Origin: Bosea sp. F3-2 | GTDB taxonomy: Bacteria > Pseudomonadota > Alphaproteobacteria > Rhizobiales > Beijerinckiaceae | Length of the DNA stretch: 64,000 bases | Assembly (NCBI RefSeq): GCF_008253865.1 | Contig: NZ_CP042331.1 | Location: 4,739,501-4,803,500, forward strand | Direction of reading: 5' to 3' | In this document: positions 9,301 to 18,842 of the stretch, piece after piece | Layout of the letters: each line of letters starts with the position of its first letter | Position numbering within the stretch: the stretch's first letter is position 1 | Made by a program: the position numbers and the translations under genes | Notes under the pieces: generated by a model | What the model saw: the letters and a program-made list of their open reading frames with translations, nothing else | Databases searched by the model: none | Told to the model about the DNA's origin: nothing

Positions 9301-12300
9301 CCGTTCATCGCCGCCGGGACCGACCCGTCCGCGCGCGCTGCGATCAATGCCGCGACCGGCTCGACCATCGCCGTGGGCACCAATCAGCCGATCGCCGCCG
9401 CCGATATCGCCATCTTGAACGCGATCGGCATCGACGCCTCCACCATCGGCAACCATGATTTCGATCTCGGCTCCAGGGTGCTGCGGGATGCGATCGCGCC
9501 CGGCTCCGTCGCCGGATGGAACGGCGCCAACTTCGCTTATCTCTCGTCCAATCTCGACTTCTCGGCCGATACCGACCTCAACCCGCGCTACGCGAACACG
9601 GTCGGCAATGGCGCGACGCCGACTGTCGATATCGACACGCTGAACGGCCGCATCGCGCCGGCCGCTGTCGTCACCAAGGGCGGCGAGAAGATCGGCCTGA
9701 TCGGCGCCACCACCCAGATCCTCGAGCGCATCTCCTCGCCGACCGGCACCGAGGTGAAGGGCTTTCTCGGCGACGGCGCCGAGGTCGACGACATGGACCT
9801 GCTGGCGAGCCAGTTGCAGCCGATCATCGATGAGATGATCGCGGAGGGCATCAACAAGATCATCGTTCAGTCGCATCTGCAGCAGATCCAGAACGAGCAG
9901 CTGCTCGCCACCAAGCTGCGCGGCGTCGACATCATCCTGGCCGGCGGCTCCAACACCCGGCTGGGCGACGCCGACGACGTGGCCGAGAACTTTCCGGGCC
10001 ATAGCGCCGAATTCGACGGGCAGTATCCGATCGTCACCGCTGGCGCCGACGGCAAGCCGACCCTGATCGTCAACACGGACGGCGAATACACCTATCTCGG
10101 CCGGCTCGTGGTCGATTTCGATGCAGAGGGCAACGTCATCGTTGACAATCTCGCGGGTGACACCGCGATCAACGGCGCCTATGCGGCGACCGATAAGAAC
10201 GTCGCGGAAGCCTGGGGCACGACCGTCGACAACCTCGAGAACACGGCCTTCGCCGAAGGCAGCAAGGGCGACAAGGTCCGCGACGTGACCGATGCGGTCC
10301 AGTCGGTGATCACCGTCAAGGACGGCACGGTCTATGGTTACACCGAGGTCTATCTCGAAGGTGAGCGGGCCCTCATCCGCAACCAGGAGACCAATCTCGG
10401 CAGCCTCTCGGCGGATGCGAACGCCGACGCCCTGCGCGATGCGCTCGGGACCGATGCCCCGGCCTTCGTCGTCTCACTGAAGAACGGCGGCGGCGTGCGC
10501 TCGCAGATCGGCACGGTCTCCGATCCGGACCCGGTCACCGGCCAGGTCGACAAGCTGCCGCCGCCCGCCAATGCGGCGACCGGCAAGGCCGAGGGCGGTG
10601 TCTCGCAGCTCGACATCGAGAACTCGCTGCGCTTCAACAACAAGCTGATGGCCTTCGACACCACCGCTCAGGGCCTCAAGGCCATCCTCGAGCACGGCGT
10701 CGCAGTGCTCGGCAACCAGGGCCGCTTTCCGCAGATCGGCGGCATCGCCTTCTCCTACGATCCGGACCTGCCGGCCGGCAGCCGCGTCTCCGACATCGCG
10801 CTGGTCGCCGAGGACGGCACCAGGATCGCGCTCTATGACAACGGCGTGCTGCAGGCGGGCGTTCCGGCCAAGATCACCGTGATCACGCTGAGCTTCCTCG
10901 CCAATGGCGGTGACAGCTACCCGATGAAGGTCAATGGCGAGAACTTCCGTTATCTGCTGGCGGATGGCGGCCTCTCCGGCCCTGTCGATGAATCGCTCGA
11001 CTTCACGGCGGCGGCGGTGGTCGCGGCCAACACGCCGACAGGCTCGACGCTGCTCGGCGAGCAGCAGGCCTTCGCCGAATACATGCAGGAGTTCCACGGC
11101 ACCAAGCAGACGGCCTACGACGTCGCGGACACGCCGATGGAGCTCGACCAGCGCATCCAGAACCTGAATGTCCGCCAGGACACGGTGCTGGACGATGCCG
11201 TGGAGTTGCCGGTCGGTACGGATGGCGACGATGTGCTGGTCGGCATGTCGTGGAGCGAGACGATCCTCGCGGGTCTTGGCGACGACGAGGTGTCCGGCCG
11301 CGGCGGCAATGACGTAATCGATGGCGGCGAAGGCGACGATACGCTGTCCGGTGATGAGGGCGACGACATCTTCAAGGGTGGCGCCGGCGACGACGCGCTC
11401 TTCGGCGGTGTCGGCAACGATGTCCTGAGCGGCGGCGCGGGCGATGACCTGCTCGATGGCGGCGCCGGCATCGACACGGCCGACTACTCCGACGATACCG
11501 TCGGCGTGACGGTCGATCTCGCGGCCGGTACGGCCTCGGGCGACAAGGCGGGCGAGGACGAGCTCGTCTCGATCGAGACCGTCATCGGTGGTTCCGGCAA
11601 CGACACCCTGATCGGCGACGGCGCTGACAACCGCCTCGTCGGCGGCCTCGGCGACGACGTGCTGAAGGGCGGCGCCGGCAACGACCTGCTCGATGGTGGC
11701 GCAGGCGATGACGTGATCGAGGGCGGCGCGGGCGACGACATCATCCTCGCCGGCCTCGGCGACGACGTCATCGACGGCGGCGCGGGCTTCGATACGCTCG
11801 ACCTCTCGGCGGCGACGGGCCCGGTTACCGTCAATTTCGCGGCGGGCAAGGTCTCCGGCGCGGGCATCGGCTCCGACAGCTTCAGCAATATCGAGAAGCT
11901 GCTCTTCGGCGCGGGCAACGACACCGTCATCGGCGGCAATGGCGACGATGCCTTCGACGGCGGCGCCGGCAACGACACGCTCAAGGGCGGTGCCGGCAAC
12001 GACACGTTGTGGGGTGGCGCGGGCGACGACCTCCTGGATGGTGGCTCGGGTGACGATCAGGTCTTCGGCGGCGTCGGCAACGACACGATCAAGGCCGGCT
12101 CCGGCATCGACCATGTCGAGGGCGGCGAAGGCGACGACGTGATCGATGCCGGCTCGGGTGACGACACCGTCCTCGGCGGTGCCGGCAATGACGTCATCGA
12201 CGGCGGCTCGGGCAATGATCGCATCGAGGGCGGCGCGGGCGACGACATCCTGACCGGCGGCTCCGGCCACGACGCCTTCGTCTTCGCCGTCGGCTTCGGC

Positions 12301-12510
12301 AAGGACACGATCACCGACTTCCGGACGAGCGGTTCCAGCGCCGACCTGCTGGAGTTCTCGATCGGCGTCTTCGCCGACTTCGAGACGGCCATGGACGCAG
12401 CCGAGCAGATCGGCGCCGACACGGTGATCTCGATCGACGCCGACACCACGGTGACCCTCAAGGGCGTGCAGCTGTCGAGCCTCGCTCAGGACGACTTCCG
12501 CTTCGTCTGA
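6331..12510 (+). pseudogene. secreted ExeM/NucH-type nuclease fused to 5'-nucleotidase and RTX repeats, interrupted by an in-frame TAG
   Basis: One continuous frame of 2,060 codons is broken only by TAG at 7024-7026 (codon 232). Order of domains by codon: a lamin-tail-like N-terminal domain (1-210); a Calx-beta domain (about 217-315) that spans the stop, reading KPEG, stop, SFTFTVTLS; an OB-fold nuclease domain (from about 320); an endonuclease/exonuclease/phosphatase domain (about 598-925, with LKIASFNVLNYF, LMELENN, GDLNAY, SDHDPI); a metallophosphatase/5'-nucleotidase domain (about 940-1600, with GNHDFD); then many GGxGxDxxx RTX calcium repeats (about 1629-1980) and a C-terminal type I secretion region. 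There is no Sec signal peptide, as expected for type I export. The intact protein would degrade extracellular DNA and release phosphate and nucleosides. The nucleotidase lacks usual metal ligands (HFSDGEAG instead of a DxH motif; AGGSNT instead of GHSH). It could be a mutation, a read-through codon or a sequencing error. Confidence 0.72.
7024..7026 (+). other. in-frame amber codon within a Calx-beta domain
   Basis: TAG splits the giant RTX gene into 231 codons before and 1,827 after it. Both sides are in the same frame and together form a normal Calx-beta motif, so a single base substitution explains the break (for example from TCG, CAG, AAG, GAG or TGG). The nearest plausible restart is the GTG at 7078, without a visible ribosome-binding site. 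Confidence 0.9.
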
Positions 12511-12535
12511 GCGAAGCCCCTGAACCATGGAAGAA

Positions 12536-12565
12536 GGGGCGCCCAGCAAGGGCGCCCCCTTTTTT
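12536..12565 (+). terminator. rho-independent terminator after the RTX gene
   Basis: A 9-bp perfect stem, GGGGCGCCC (12536-12544) and GGGCGCCCC (12550-12558), with a 5-base loop and a T run at 12560-12565. It begins 26 bp after the RTX stop codon and is the clearest intrinsic terminator in the window. Confidence 0.92.
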
Positions 12566-12816
12566 GTCTACCTATGCTCGGTCGCGCTGTTACACCGCCG
12601 TGCATCAGCACGGTCGGACGCAAGCGCCAAAGGAGAAGGCACCCGTTCTGACCAGATAGCGGTTCGCTCGCTCAAGTGATCGCGCTGGCGATGACGTCTG
12701 GAGTCGTCTTCCGCTGAAAACCGCTGAAACAACGTCATCTCGTCATTAAATTCCTTCGTTACCGCAACCTCCGGGACGCGGGGCCGACGGTTGGACCGCC
12801 CGAGACGAGGACGGGA
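12566..12816. promoter_or_regulatory. intergenic region before the LacI-type gene
   Basis: No gene is seen. A 10-bp direct repeat, CCGCTGAAAA at 12711-12720 and CCGCTGAAAC at 12721-12730, lies about 90 bp before the regulator start. It could be part of the promoter or an autoregulatory site, but it is not the palindrome typical of LacI operators. Confidence 0.3.
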
Positions 12817-13863
12817 ATGGAACGACCGACGGCCACGACCCGGGATGTCGCCGCGCGCGCCGGCTGCTCGACGGCGACGGTCAGCCGCGTCGTCACCGGG
12901 CACGGCCCGGTGAGTGCGGAGATGCAGAAGCGGGTGGTCGACGCCGCTCTCGATCTGGGCTTTCCGCTCCAGCAGGCGGGCAACCGGCGGCGGCCCGTTC
13001 TCGGCGTCCTGGTGCCGAGCCTCACCAATCCGGTCTTCGCGGGAGCTGTCGCCGGCATCGAGCAGCGCGCCCGCGCGAGCGAGCTATCGATCATCATCGG
13101 CCAGTCCAACTACGACACCGCGCAGGAACTCTCGGTCGCCACGGCGCTGATCGCGGAGCGCCCGGTCGGCCTCATCATGACGGTCTGCGACCCGCTGACG
13201 AGCGAGGCCTTCACCCGCGTCCAGCGGCAGGAGCTGCCGGCGGCGACGATCTACAACGAGGACGTGCCCGAGGGCTTCGGTGCCGTATCCGTCGACAATC
13301 GCGCCGCAATGCGCCGGCTGACGGAAGAGCTACTTTCCCTCGGCCATCGCTCGATCCTGTTCGTCGGGGGACGCTTTTCATCGTCCGACCGCGCGGCTCA
13401 TCGCTACCGCGGCTATTGCGACGCTGTCGAGGCGGTCGGGGGACGGCCATTGCAGCCCATGCAGGTCGATTTCATCGACGCGGTGCAGGATGTCGATCTG
13501 ACCGGCGCCTTCGCAGCTCATGGGCCGACGGCGGTCGTCGTCTCCAACGACATGCTCGCCGTGACGGTGATCGCGTCGCTGCGCCGCATGGGGCTGTCGG
13601 TGCCCCAGGACGTTTCGGTCACCGGCTTCGACGGCATCGACCTTGCCCGGCATGTCTTTCCGCGACTGACGACGATCACCCAGCCGTCCCGCGCGATGGG
13701 CGTGCTTGCGGCGTCGCTGGTCCTCGACGTCGCAGCCGGGCGACGGCGCCCGCAGCACATCCGGGCGGATTTCACCTTCGCCTCCGGCGAAACCATCGGA
13801 CCGGCTCCGTGCCGGCCGGCCGCGGCCTCCTCCACCTTCACGACCGGGAACAGGAACCCATGA
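12817..13863 (+). CDS. LacI family transcriptional regulator
   Basis: Regulator of 348 residues. An N-terminal LacI helix-turn-helix at about residues 6-26 (TTRDVAARAGCSTATVSRVV) is followed by a periplasmic-binding-protein-like sensor domain (PVLGVLVPSLTNPVF, then VVVSNDMLAVTV and DVSVTGFDGIDLARHVFPRLTTI). Its length is usual for the family. The TGA overlaps the ATG of the next gene, a binding protein, by 4 bp, so it is co-transcribed with, and probably controls, the importer at 13860-17736. The effector should be the imported solute or a product of it. Confidence 0.93.
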   Translation: MERPTATTRDVAARAGCSTATVSRVVTGHGPVSAEMQKRVVDAALDLGFPLQQAGNRRRPVLGVLVPSLTNPVFAGAVAGIEQRARASELSIIIGQSNYDTAQELSVATALIAERPVGLIMTVCDPLTSEAFTRVQRQELPAATIYNEDVPEGFGAVSVDNRAAMRRLTEELLSLGHRSILFVGGRFSSSDRAAHRYRGYCDAVEAVGGRPLQPMQVDFIDAVQDVDLTGAFAAHGPTAVVVSNDMLAVTVIASLRRMGLSVPQDVSVTGFDGIDLARHVFPRLTTITQPSRAMGVLAASLVLDVAAGRRRPQHIRADFTFASGETIGPAPCRPAAASSTFTTGNRNP

Positions 13864-14873
13864 AACGCACCCTTCTTTCCGCCTGCCTCGCGGCGTTGGC
13901 CAGCACCTTCCTGCTCGCCGCCGCTCCGGCTCGGGCCGCCGACGTCGTCTGCTACAATTGCCCGCCCGAATGGGCCAATTGGGGCGAGATGCTGAAGACC
14001 ATCAAGGCCGATCTCGGTGTCGAGATTCCCGGCGACAACAAGAATTCCGGACAGGCGGTCGCCCAGATCATCGCCGAAAAGGCGAGCCCCGTCGCCGACA
14101 TCGCCTATCTCGGGATCAACGCCGGCATTTCCGCCGCGGACCAGAATCTGGTCGAGGCCTGGAAGCCGAGCCGCTTCGCCGAGATTCCGCAAGGGTTGAA
14201 GGATGCCGAAGGCCGCTGGTGGACCATCCATCAAGGCACGCTGGGCTTCTTCGTCAACATCGACGCGCTCAAGGGGGTCAAGGCTCCTGCCTGCTGGGCC
14301 GATCTGAAGAAGCCCGAATATAACGGCCTCGTCGGCTATCTCGATCCGACCTCGGCTGCCGTCGGCTACGTCTCGTCGGTGGCCGCCAATCTGGCGCTCG
14401 GCGGCTCCCTCGACAATTTCACGCCGGCGATCGACTACTTCAAGGCGCTCGCTGCCAACGGCGCGATCGTCACCAAGCAGACTTCCTATGCCCGTGCCGT
14501 CTCCGGCGAGATCCCGATCCTGCTCGACTACGACTTCAACGCCTATCGCGCCAAATACACCGAGCAGGGCAAGTTCGCCTTCGTCCTGCCCTGCGAGGGC
14601 ACCGTCAGCTTCCCCTATGTCATGACGCTGGTGAAGGGCGCCCCGCATCAGGAGACCGCCAAGAAGGTGCTCGACTACCTGCTCTCGGACAAGGGCCAGC
14701 TCTTCTGGACCAAGGCCTATCTGCGGCCGGCCCTGCCGGTCGAGATGCCGAAGGACATCGCCGAGAAGTTCCTGCCGGCGAGCGAATACGAGCGCGCCAA
14801 GGCTGTCGACTGGGGCCGAGCCCAGGCCGCCCAGAAGGCCTATTCGCAGCGCTATCTCGCGGAAGTCCGGTAA
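13860..14873 (+). CDS. ABC transporter substrate-binding protein (PotD/PhnS/AfuA-type)
   Basis: Periplasmic binding protein of 337 residues with a Sec signal peptide (cleavage after about residue 26, at ARA) and the mature start DVVCYNCPPEW. Family-2 extracellular binding-protein features are SPVADIAYLGINAG near residue 80, WWTIHQGTLGFFVNIDAL near 120, and the C-terminal LLSDKGQLFW. These fit the polyamine, iron or phosphonate binding clade rather than sugars. The ATG at 13860 overlaps the regulator stop. It works with the permeases at 15058 and 15872 and the ATPase at 16663. The terminal phosphodiesterase gene suggests an organophosphorus ligand, but this is inference. Confidence 0.87.
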   Translation: MKRTLLSACLAALASTFLLAAAPARAADVVCYNCPPEWANWGEMLKTIKADLGVEIPGDNKNSGQAVAQIIAEKASPVADIAYLGINAGISAADQNLVEAWKPSRFAEIPQGLKDAEGRWWTIHQGTLGFFVNIDALKGVKAPACWADLKKPEYNGLVGYLDPTSAAVGYVSSVAANLALGGSLDNFTPAIDYFKALAANGAIVTKQTSYARAVSGEIPILLDYDFNAYRAKYTEQGKFAFVLPCEGTVSFPYVMTLVKGAPHQETAKKVLDYLLSDKGQLFWTKAYLRPALPVEMPKDIAEKFLPASEYERAKAVDWGRAQAAQKAYSQRYLAEVR

Positions 14874-14910
14874 GCCGGCGCTGATTTCGATCAGATCGAA
14901 TCGCACGAGC

Positions 14911-15000
14911 CGTCATTGCGAGGAGCGAAGCGACGAAGCAATCCAGGGGCCGCTGCGCTCTACGCTCCCCTGGATTGCTTCGCTTCGCTCGCAATGACGG
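14911..15000. repeat. REP-like palindromic element
   Basis: A 90-bp imperfect palindrome: the left arm begins CGTCATTGCGAGGAGCGAAG and the right arm ends in the reverse complement (CGCTCGCAATGACGG), with a short central spacer. This type (CGTCATTGCGAGG...CAATCC) is widespread between genes of alphaproteobacteria. It sits inside the importer operon, between the binding protein and the first permease. Confidence 0.85.
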
Positions 15001-15057
15001 TTCAGCCGGCCCAGCGCCGACCCTTTCGTCGATATTTCGCTTTTAAAGGAGGCTGCC

Positions 15058-15870
15058 GTGCAAAACCGGCGCTTCGATATCCTGCTGCTCTTGCCGTTGG
15101 CGATCTTCACATCGGCCTTCCTGATCCTGCCGCTCGCCCGCCTGACTGTAGCGGCCGGCGAGGGCGAACAGGGGCTCATGGCCTTCCTCGCCATCGTCAC
15201 GGAGGCCCGCTACCGGACGAGCCTGATCGCGACGCTGCTGCTTGCGATCCTGACCACGGTCGCGACACTGGCGCTGGCGACGGTCGCCGCGCAAACGCTG
15301 GCCAACCGGCGCTTTGCCGGCCGCGGACTGCTCCTGTCGCTGCTCACCTTTCCGCTCGCCTTTCCCGGCGTCGTCGTCGGCTTCATGGTGATCCTGCTCG
15401 GCGGGCGCCTCGGCCTCGTCGGCAGCGCCACCAAGGCGGTGGTGGGAACCAACCTCGTCTTCGCCTATTCGCTGGTCGGACTCTTCCTCGGATACATCTA
15501 TTTCTCCATGCCCCGCGTGCTGCTGACCATCCTGGCGGCGGCAGAAAAGCTCGATCCCTCGCTGGTGGAGGCCGCGCGCTCGCTTGGCGCCGGACCGGTC
15601 GCGATCCAGCGCGATGTGGTGCTGCCCGCGCTGTTTCCGGCCATGTATACCGGCGGCGCGCTCTGCTTCGCGACCGCCATGGGCGCCTTCGGCACGGCCT
15701 TCACGCTCGCCACGAACATCGATGTCGTGCCGATGCTGATCTATACCGAGTTCACTTTGGCGACCAACGCCGCCATGGCGGCGGCGATCTCGATCGGGCT
15801 CGGCCTGATGACCTGGGCCGTGCTCGCCATCGCCCGCAACCGCGCCATGCGCGATGTCGGGGCCAACTGA
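15058..15870 (+). CDS. ABC transporter permease (PotB/PhnU type)
   Basis: Inner-membrane permease of 270 residues with six hydrophobic helices and the EAA docking loop near residues 176-196 (EAARSLGAGPVAIQRDVVLPAL), where the SLGA spelling marks the polyamine, iron or phosphonate subclass. The start is a GTG at 15058 with a strong ribosome-binding site, AAAGGAGG at 15045-15052. It pairs with the permease at 15872, which begins right after its stop. Confidence 0.92.
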   Translation: MQNRRFDILLLLPLAIFTSAFLILPLARLTVAAGEGEQGLMAFLAIVTEARYRTSLIATLLLAILTTVATLALATVAAQTLANRRFAGRGLLLSLLTFPLAFPGVVVGFMVILLGGRLGLVGSATKAVVGTNLVFAYSLVGLFLGYIYFSMPRVLLTILAAAEKLDPSLVEAARSLGAGPVAIQRDVVLPALFPAMYTGGALCFATAMGAFGTAFTLATNIDVVPMLIYTEFTLATNAAMAAAISIGLGLMTWAVLAIARNRAMRDVGAN

Positions 15871-15871
15871 G

Positions 15872-16666
15872 ATGCGGCTACGTTGGACCTCTGCGGCCGG
15901 CATCGCGATCACGGCGCTGCTGACCCTGTTCCTGATCCTGCCGGTGCTCCTGTCGGTCTTCGCCGGCCTGAGCCGGAGCTATGCGCGCGGCCTGTCCGCC
16001 GGCCTGACCCTGGACTGGGTCATCCAGGTCTGGGGGCTCTACGCCGACACCATCGCGCGTAGCCTCGTCGTGGCGCTGGCGACGCTGGCTCTGACGCTGA
16101 TCATCGGCGTGCCCGGGGCCTATGCGCTGGTGCGGCGCGGCGGCCGCCTCGCCCGCGTGGTGGAGGAGGTGGTGACGCTGCCGGTCGCGATCCCGGGACT
16201 TGCCCTCGCGCTGGCGCTGATCCTGGCCTATGGCGGCTTCGGCGCGTTTCGCCAATCGACGCTGTTCATCATCGTCGGGCATGTCCTGTTCACGCTGCCT
16301 TTCATGATGCGGGCGGTCATCGCCGTCCTCGAAACCATCGACTGGAAGGTGCTGGACGAGGGCGCCGCCAGCCTCGGCGCCCCGGCCTGGCGGCGCTTCT
16401 TCGACGTGATCCTGCCGAATGTCCGGCAAGGTGTCTTGGCCGGCGCGCTGACCGTCGTCACGCTCTCGATCGGCGAGTTCAACCTGACCTGGATGACGCA
16501 TACGCCGATGACCAAGACGCTGCCGGTCGGGCTGGCCGACGCCTATGCCTCGATGCGCCTCGAGATCGCCTCGGCCTACACCCTTGTCTTTCTCGTCATG
16601 ATCATTCCCCTGCTCGTCGGCCTTCAGCTCGTGGCCGGCCTTACCGAAAAGCGATCCCGGCCATGA
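15872..16666 (+). CDS. ABC transporter permease (PotC/PhnV type)
   Basis: Second permease, 264 residues, with six helices and an EAA-type loop near residues 166-188 (DEGAASLGAPAWRRFFDVILP). I placed the start at the ATG at 15872, one base after the TGA of the upstream permease; an ATG at 15854 lies inside that gene. The 3' end overlaps the ATPase start by 4 bp, a coupled operon. Confidence 0.92.
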   Translation: MRLRWTSAAGIAITALLTLFLILPVLLSVFAGLSRSYARGLSAGLTLDWVIQVWGLYADTIARSLVVALATLALTLIIGVPGAYALVRRGGRLARVVEEVVTLPVAIPGLALALALILAYGGFGAFRQSTLFIIVGHVLFTLPFMMRAVIAVLETIDWKVLDEGAASLGAPAWRRFFDVILPNVRQGVLAGALTVVTLSIGEFNLTWMTHTPMTKTLPVGLADAYASMRLEIASAYTLVFLVMIIPLLVGLQLVAGLTEKRSRP

Positions 16667-17736
16667 CCTCGACCAAACCCGGCGCGCCGCGCCGCGGTGC
16701 CGCCATCACGACGCGGCAGCTCAGCAAGACCTTCCATGGCGTGACGGTGCTGCAACCGACGGACCTCACGGTGCAGGCCGGAGAGATCCTGGTGCTGCTC
16801 GGGCCTTCCGGCTGCGGCAAGACCACCCTCCTGCGGCTCATCGCCGGGCTGGAGCGGCCGGATGGGCCGGACATGATCCGCTTCGACGGCGAGGATGTCT
16901 CGGGAGTGCCGATCGAGAAGCGCAATGTCGGCATGGTCTTCCAGTCCTATGCGCTGTTTCCGAACATGACGGTGGCCGAGAACGTCGCCTATGGGCTGAA
17001 GGTCCGGAAGGTGCCGCGGGCCAAGCGCGAGGCCGAGACCCGGCGGCTGCTGACGCTGGTCGGGCTCGGGGATTATGCCGAGCGCCGCATCGCCGCCATC
17101 TCCGGCGGCCAGCGCCAGCGCACGGCGCTGGCCCGCGCACTGGCCATCAAGCCGCGCGTGCTGCTCCTCGACGAGCCGCTGGCGGCGCTCGACGCGGTGT
17201 TGCGCGAACGGCTGCGCATCGAGATCGGCGCGTTGCTGCGGGAGTTCGGCATCACTGCCATCTATGTGACGCATGACCAGGCAGAAGCCATGGCGATCGG
17301 CGACCGCATCGCGGTGATGCAGCGTGGCCGGATTGCCCAGATCGACAAGCCGCAAGTCATCTATCATCGGCCGGCCGACGCCTTCGTCGCCGATTTCGTC
17401 GGCACCATGAACCGCCTGACCGGGCCGGTCCGCAACGGCGTGCTCTCCATCGCAGGCGGCCCGACGCGCGCGCAACTCCCCATCGGCGGGGTGGATCGCG
17501 AGACGACGCTCTGCTTCCGGCCGGAGGCTGCACGGCTGAGCGATGGTGCCGGCGCGATCCTGTCCCGCGTCACGGCCTCGACCTTCTTCGGCGCGACGCA
17601 GCGCCTCGTCGTCGAGGTCGCAGCCGGCCAGACGCTGCAGATCGACCTGTCGTCGAACCTGTCCTTCAACCCGGGCCAGACCGTCGCTTTCGACGTCGAT
17701 CCCCGGTCCTTCATCGAATTTGCACAACAGGCCTGA
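16663..17736 (+). CDS. ABC transporter ATP-binding protein (PotA/FbpC/PhnT type)
   Basis: ATPase of 357 residues with Walker A GPSGCGKT (47-54), signature ISGGQ (146-150), Walker B LLLDEP (167-172) and switch H204, followed by a C-terminal TOBE-like regulatory domain (about 270-350). Conserved FQSYALFP follows the Q-loop position. It drives the importer made of 13860, 15058 and 15872. The class imports polyamines, ferric ions or phosphonates; the ligand here is undetermined. Confidence 0.93.
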   Translation: MTSTKPGAPRRGAAITTRQLSKTFHGVTVLQPTDLTVQAGEILVLLGPSGCGKTTLLRLIAGLERPDGPDMIRFDGEDVSGVPIEKRNVGMVFQSYALFPNMTVAENVAYGLKVRKVPRAKREAETRRLLTLVGLGDYAERRIAAISGGQRQRTALARALAIKPRVLLLDEPLAALDAVLRERLRIEIGALLREFGITAIYVTHDQAEAMAIGDRIAVMQRGRIAQIDKPQVIYHRPADAFVADFVGTMNRLTGPVRNGVLSIAGGPTRAQLPIGGVDRETTLCFRPEAARLSDGAGAILSRVTASTFFGATQRLVVEVAAGQTLQIDLSSNLSFNPGQTVAFDVDPRSFIEFAQQA

Positions 17737-17740
17737 TTCC

Positions 17741-18577
17741 ATGCTCATCGCCCAGATCTCGGATCTGCACGCCCGGCCCCGCGGCGTCCCCGCCTACGGC
17801 ATTTCGGAAACCAATCTCTATGCCGAGCATGCGATTCAGGCGCTGCTGCGGCTCGAGCCGCGCCCCGATTGCGTGCTCGTCACCGGGGATCTAGCCGATT
17901 GCGGCCTCGACGAGGAATACGCGCTGGTCCGGGAGCTGTTCGCCCGCCTGCCCATGCCGGTCTATGCGGTGCCCGGGAACCACGACCGGCGCGAGCCTTT
18001 CCGCCTCGCTTTCCGCGACCGGGACTTCCTGTCCGAGACGGGCTTCCTCAACTTCGCCGTGACCTGTGGCTCCGTCCGCATCGTCGGCCTCGACAGCCTG
18101 GTCGTCGGCGAGAGCCATGGCGAGCTTGCGTCCGAAACCATTGCTTTCCTGGAGCAGACGCTTGCCGCCGCACCGGAAACGCCGACGCTGGTGATGCTGC
18201 ACCATCCGCCCTTCGACACCGGTATCGGGCATATGGACCGGACGCGCTTGCGCACGGGCGTGACCGAGCTCGAACGCCTCGTCGCCGCCAACCCGCAGGT
18301 GAAGCGGCTGCTCTGCGGCCATGTGCATCGTTCGATCCAGACCGTCTTCGGCGGCACGTTGTGCCAGATCGCTCCCTCGGTCGGCCATCAGGTCACGCTC
18401 GACCTGCGCTCCCAGGCGCCGTCCTGCTTCATGCTGGAACCGCCTGAATTCCTGCTGCACCGTTTCACTGGGGATGGCGTGGTCACCCATACGGCGAAGA
18501 TCGACCGGGCGCCGGGCCCGTTCCCCTTCGTCCTTCCGGACGACTATCCCGGCCGCAAGCCTGCCGCAGCCATGTGA
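17741..18577 (+). CDS. metallophosphoesterase (CpdA/GpdQ-like phosphodiesterase)
   Basis: Calcineurin-like phosphoesterase of 278 residues. The two-metal site is spelled out by ISDLHA (D-H pair at residues 7-9), VTGDLAD, PGNHD (NHD near 84), LVMLHHPPFDTG and the late CGHVHRS. This arrangement is typical of cyclic-nucleotide or glycerophosphodiester phosphodiesterases such as CpdA and GpdQ. It starts 4 bp after the ATPase stop and is the last gene of the importer operon. That position suggests it hydrolyses an imported phosphodiester after uptake, since it has no signal peptide. The real substrate is unknown. Confidence 0.88.
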   Translation: MLIAQISDLHARPRGVPAYGISETNLYAEHAIQALLRLEPRPDCVLVTGDLADCGLDEEYALVRELFARLPMPVYAVPGNHDRREPFRLAFRDRDFLSETGFLNFAVTCGSVRIVGLDSLVVGESHGELASETIAFLEQTLAAAPETPTLVMLHHPPFDTGIGHMDRTRLRTGVTELERLVAANPQVKRLLCGHVHRSIQTVFGGTLCQIAPSVGHQVTLDLRSQAPSCFMLEPPEFLLHRFTGDGVVTHTAKIDRAPGPFPFVLPDDYPGRKPAAAM

Positions 18578-18653
18578 CACGGCCCACCGGCAAGCGTTTC
18601 TCCCCGGCTTCATATCAGCCTCAAGAGCCCGCTGCGCTTTCATGGAAGCGCGA

Positions 18654-18750
18654 GTCATCCCGGCCAGAGCGAAGCGGAGAGCCGGGATCCATGCCTGAAC
18701 CTTTGTCGGAAGCGCCTCTGGCATGGATCCCGGGTCAAGCCCGGGATGAC
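18654..18750. repeat. palindromic intergenic repeat (GTCATCCCGG family)
   Basis: Begins GTCATCCCGGCC and ends CCCGGGTCAAGCCCGGGATGAC, with the central ATCCATGCCTGA and CATGGATCC segments paired. A second copy of the same family lies at 53473-53606 with the same internal words. It sits after the phosphodiesterase stop, between convergent transcription units. Confidence 0.85.
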
Positions 18751-18842
18751 GGCGTGTTTCCGCCGTCGCGGTGTGCACGCAATTGCGCCCGCCGCCTTGG
18801 CGCGATACGGGGCGGCATGGACCTCGCTTGGATCAAAGCCGT

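Noticed and set aside
6325..10002. A 1,225-codon open frame on the minus strand
   Set aside because: It is the mirror of the RTX gene's codon bias; the sequence is low-complexity Arg/Asp/Gly with no motifs, whereas the plus strand carries clear domains.
10474..12549. A 691-codon minus-strand frame over the RTX repeats
   Set aside because: Antisense of the GGxGxD repeats; it has only a repetitive composition and no family features.
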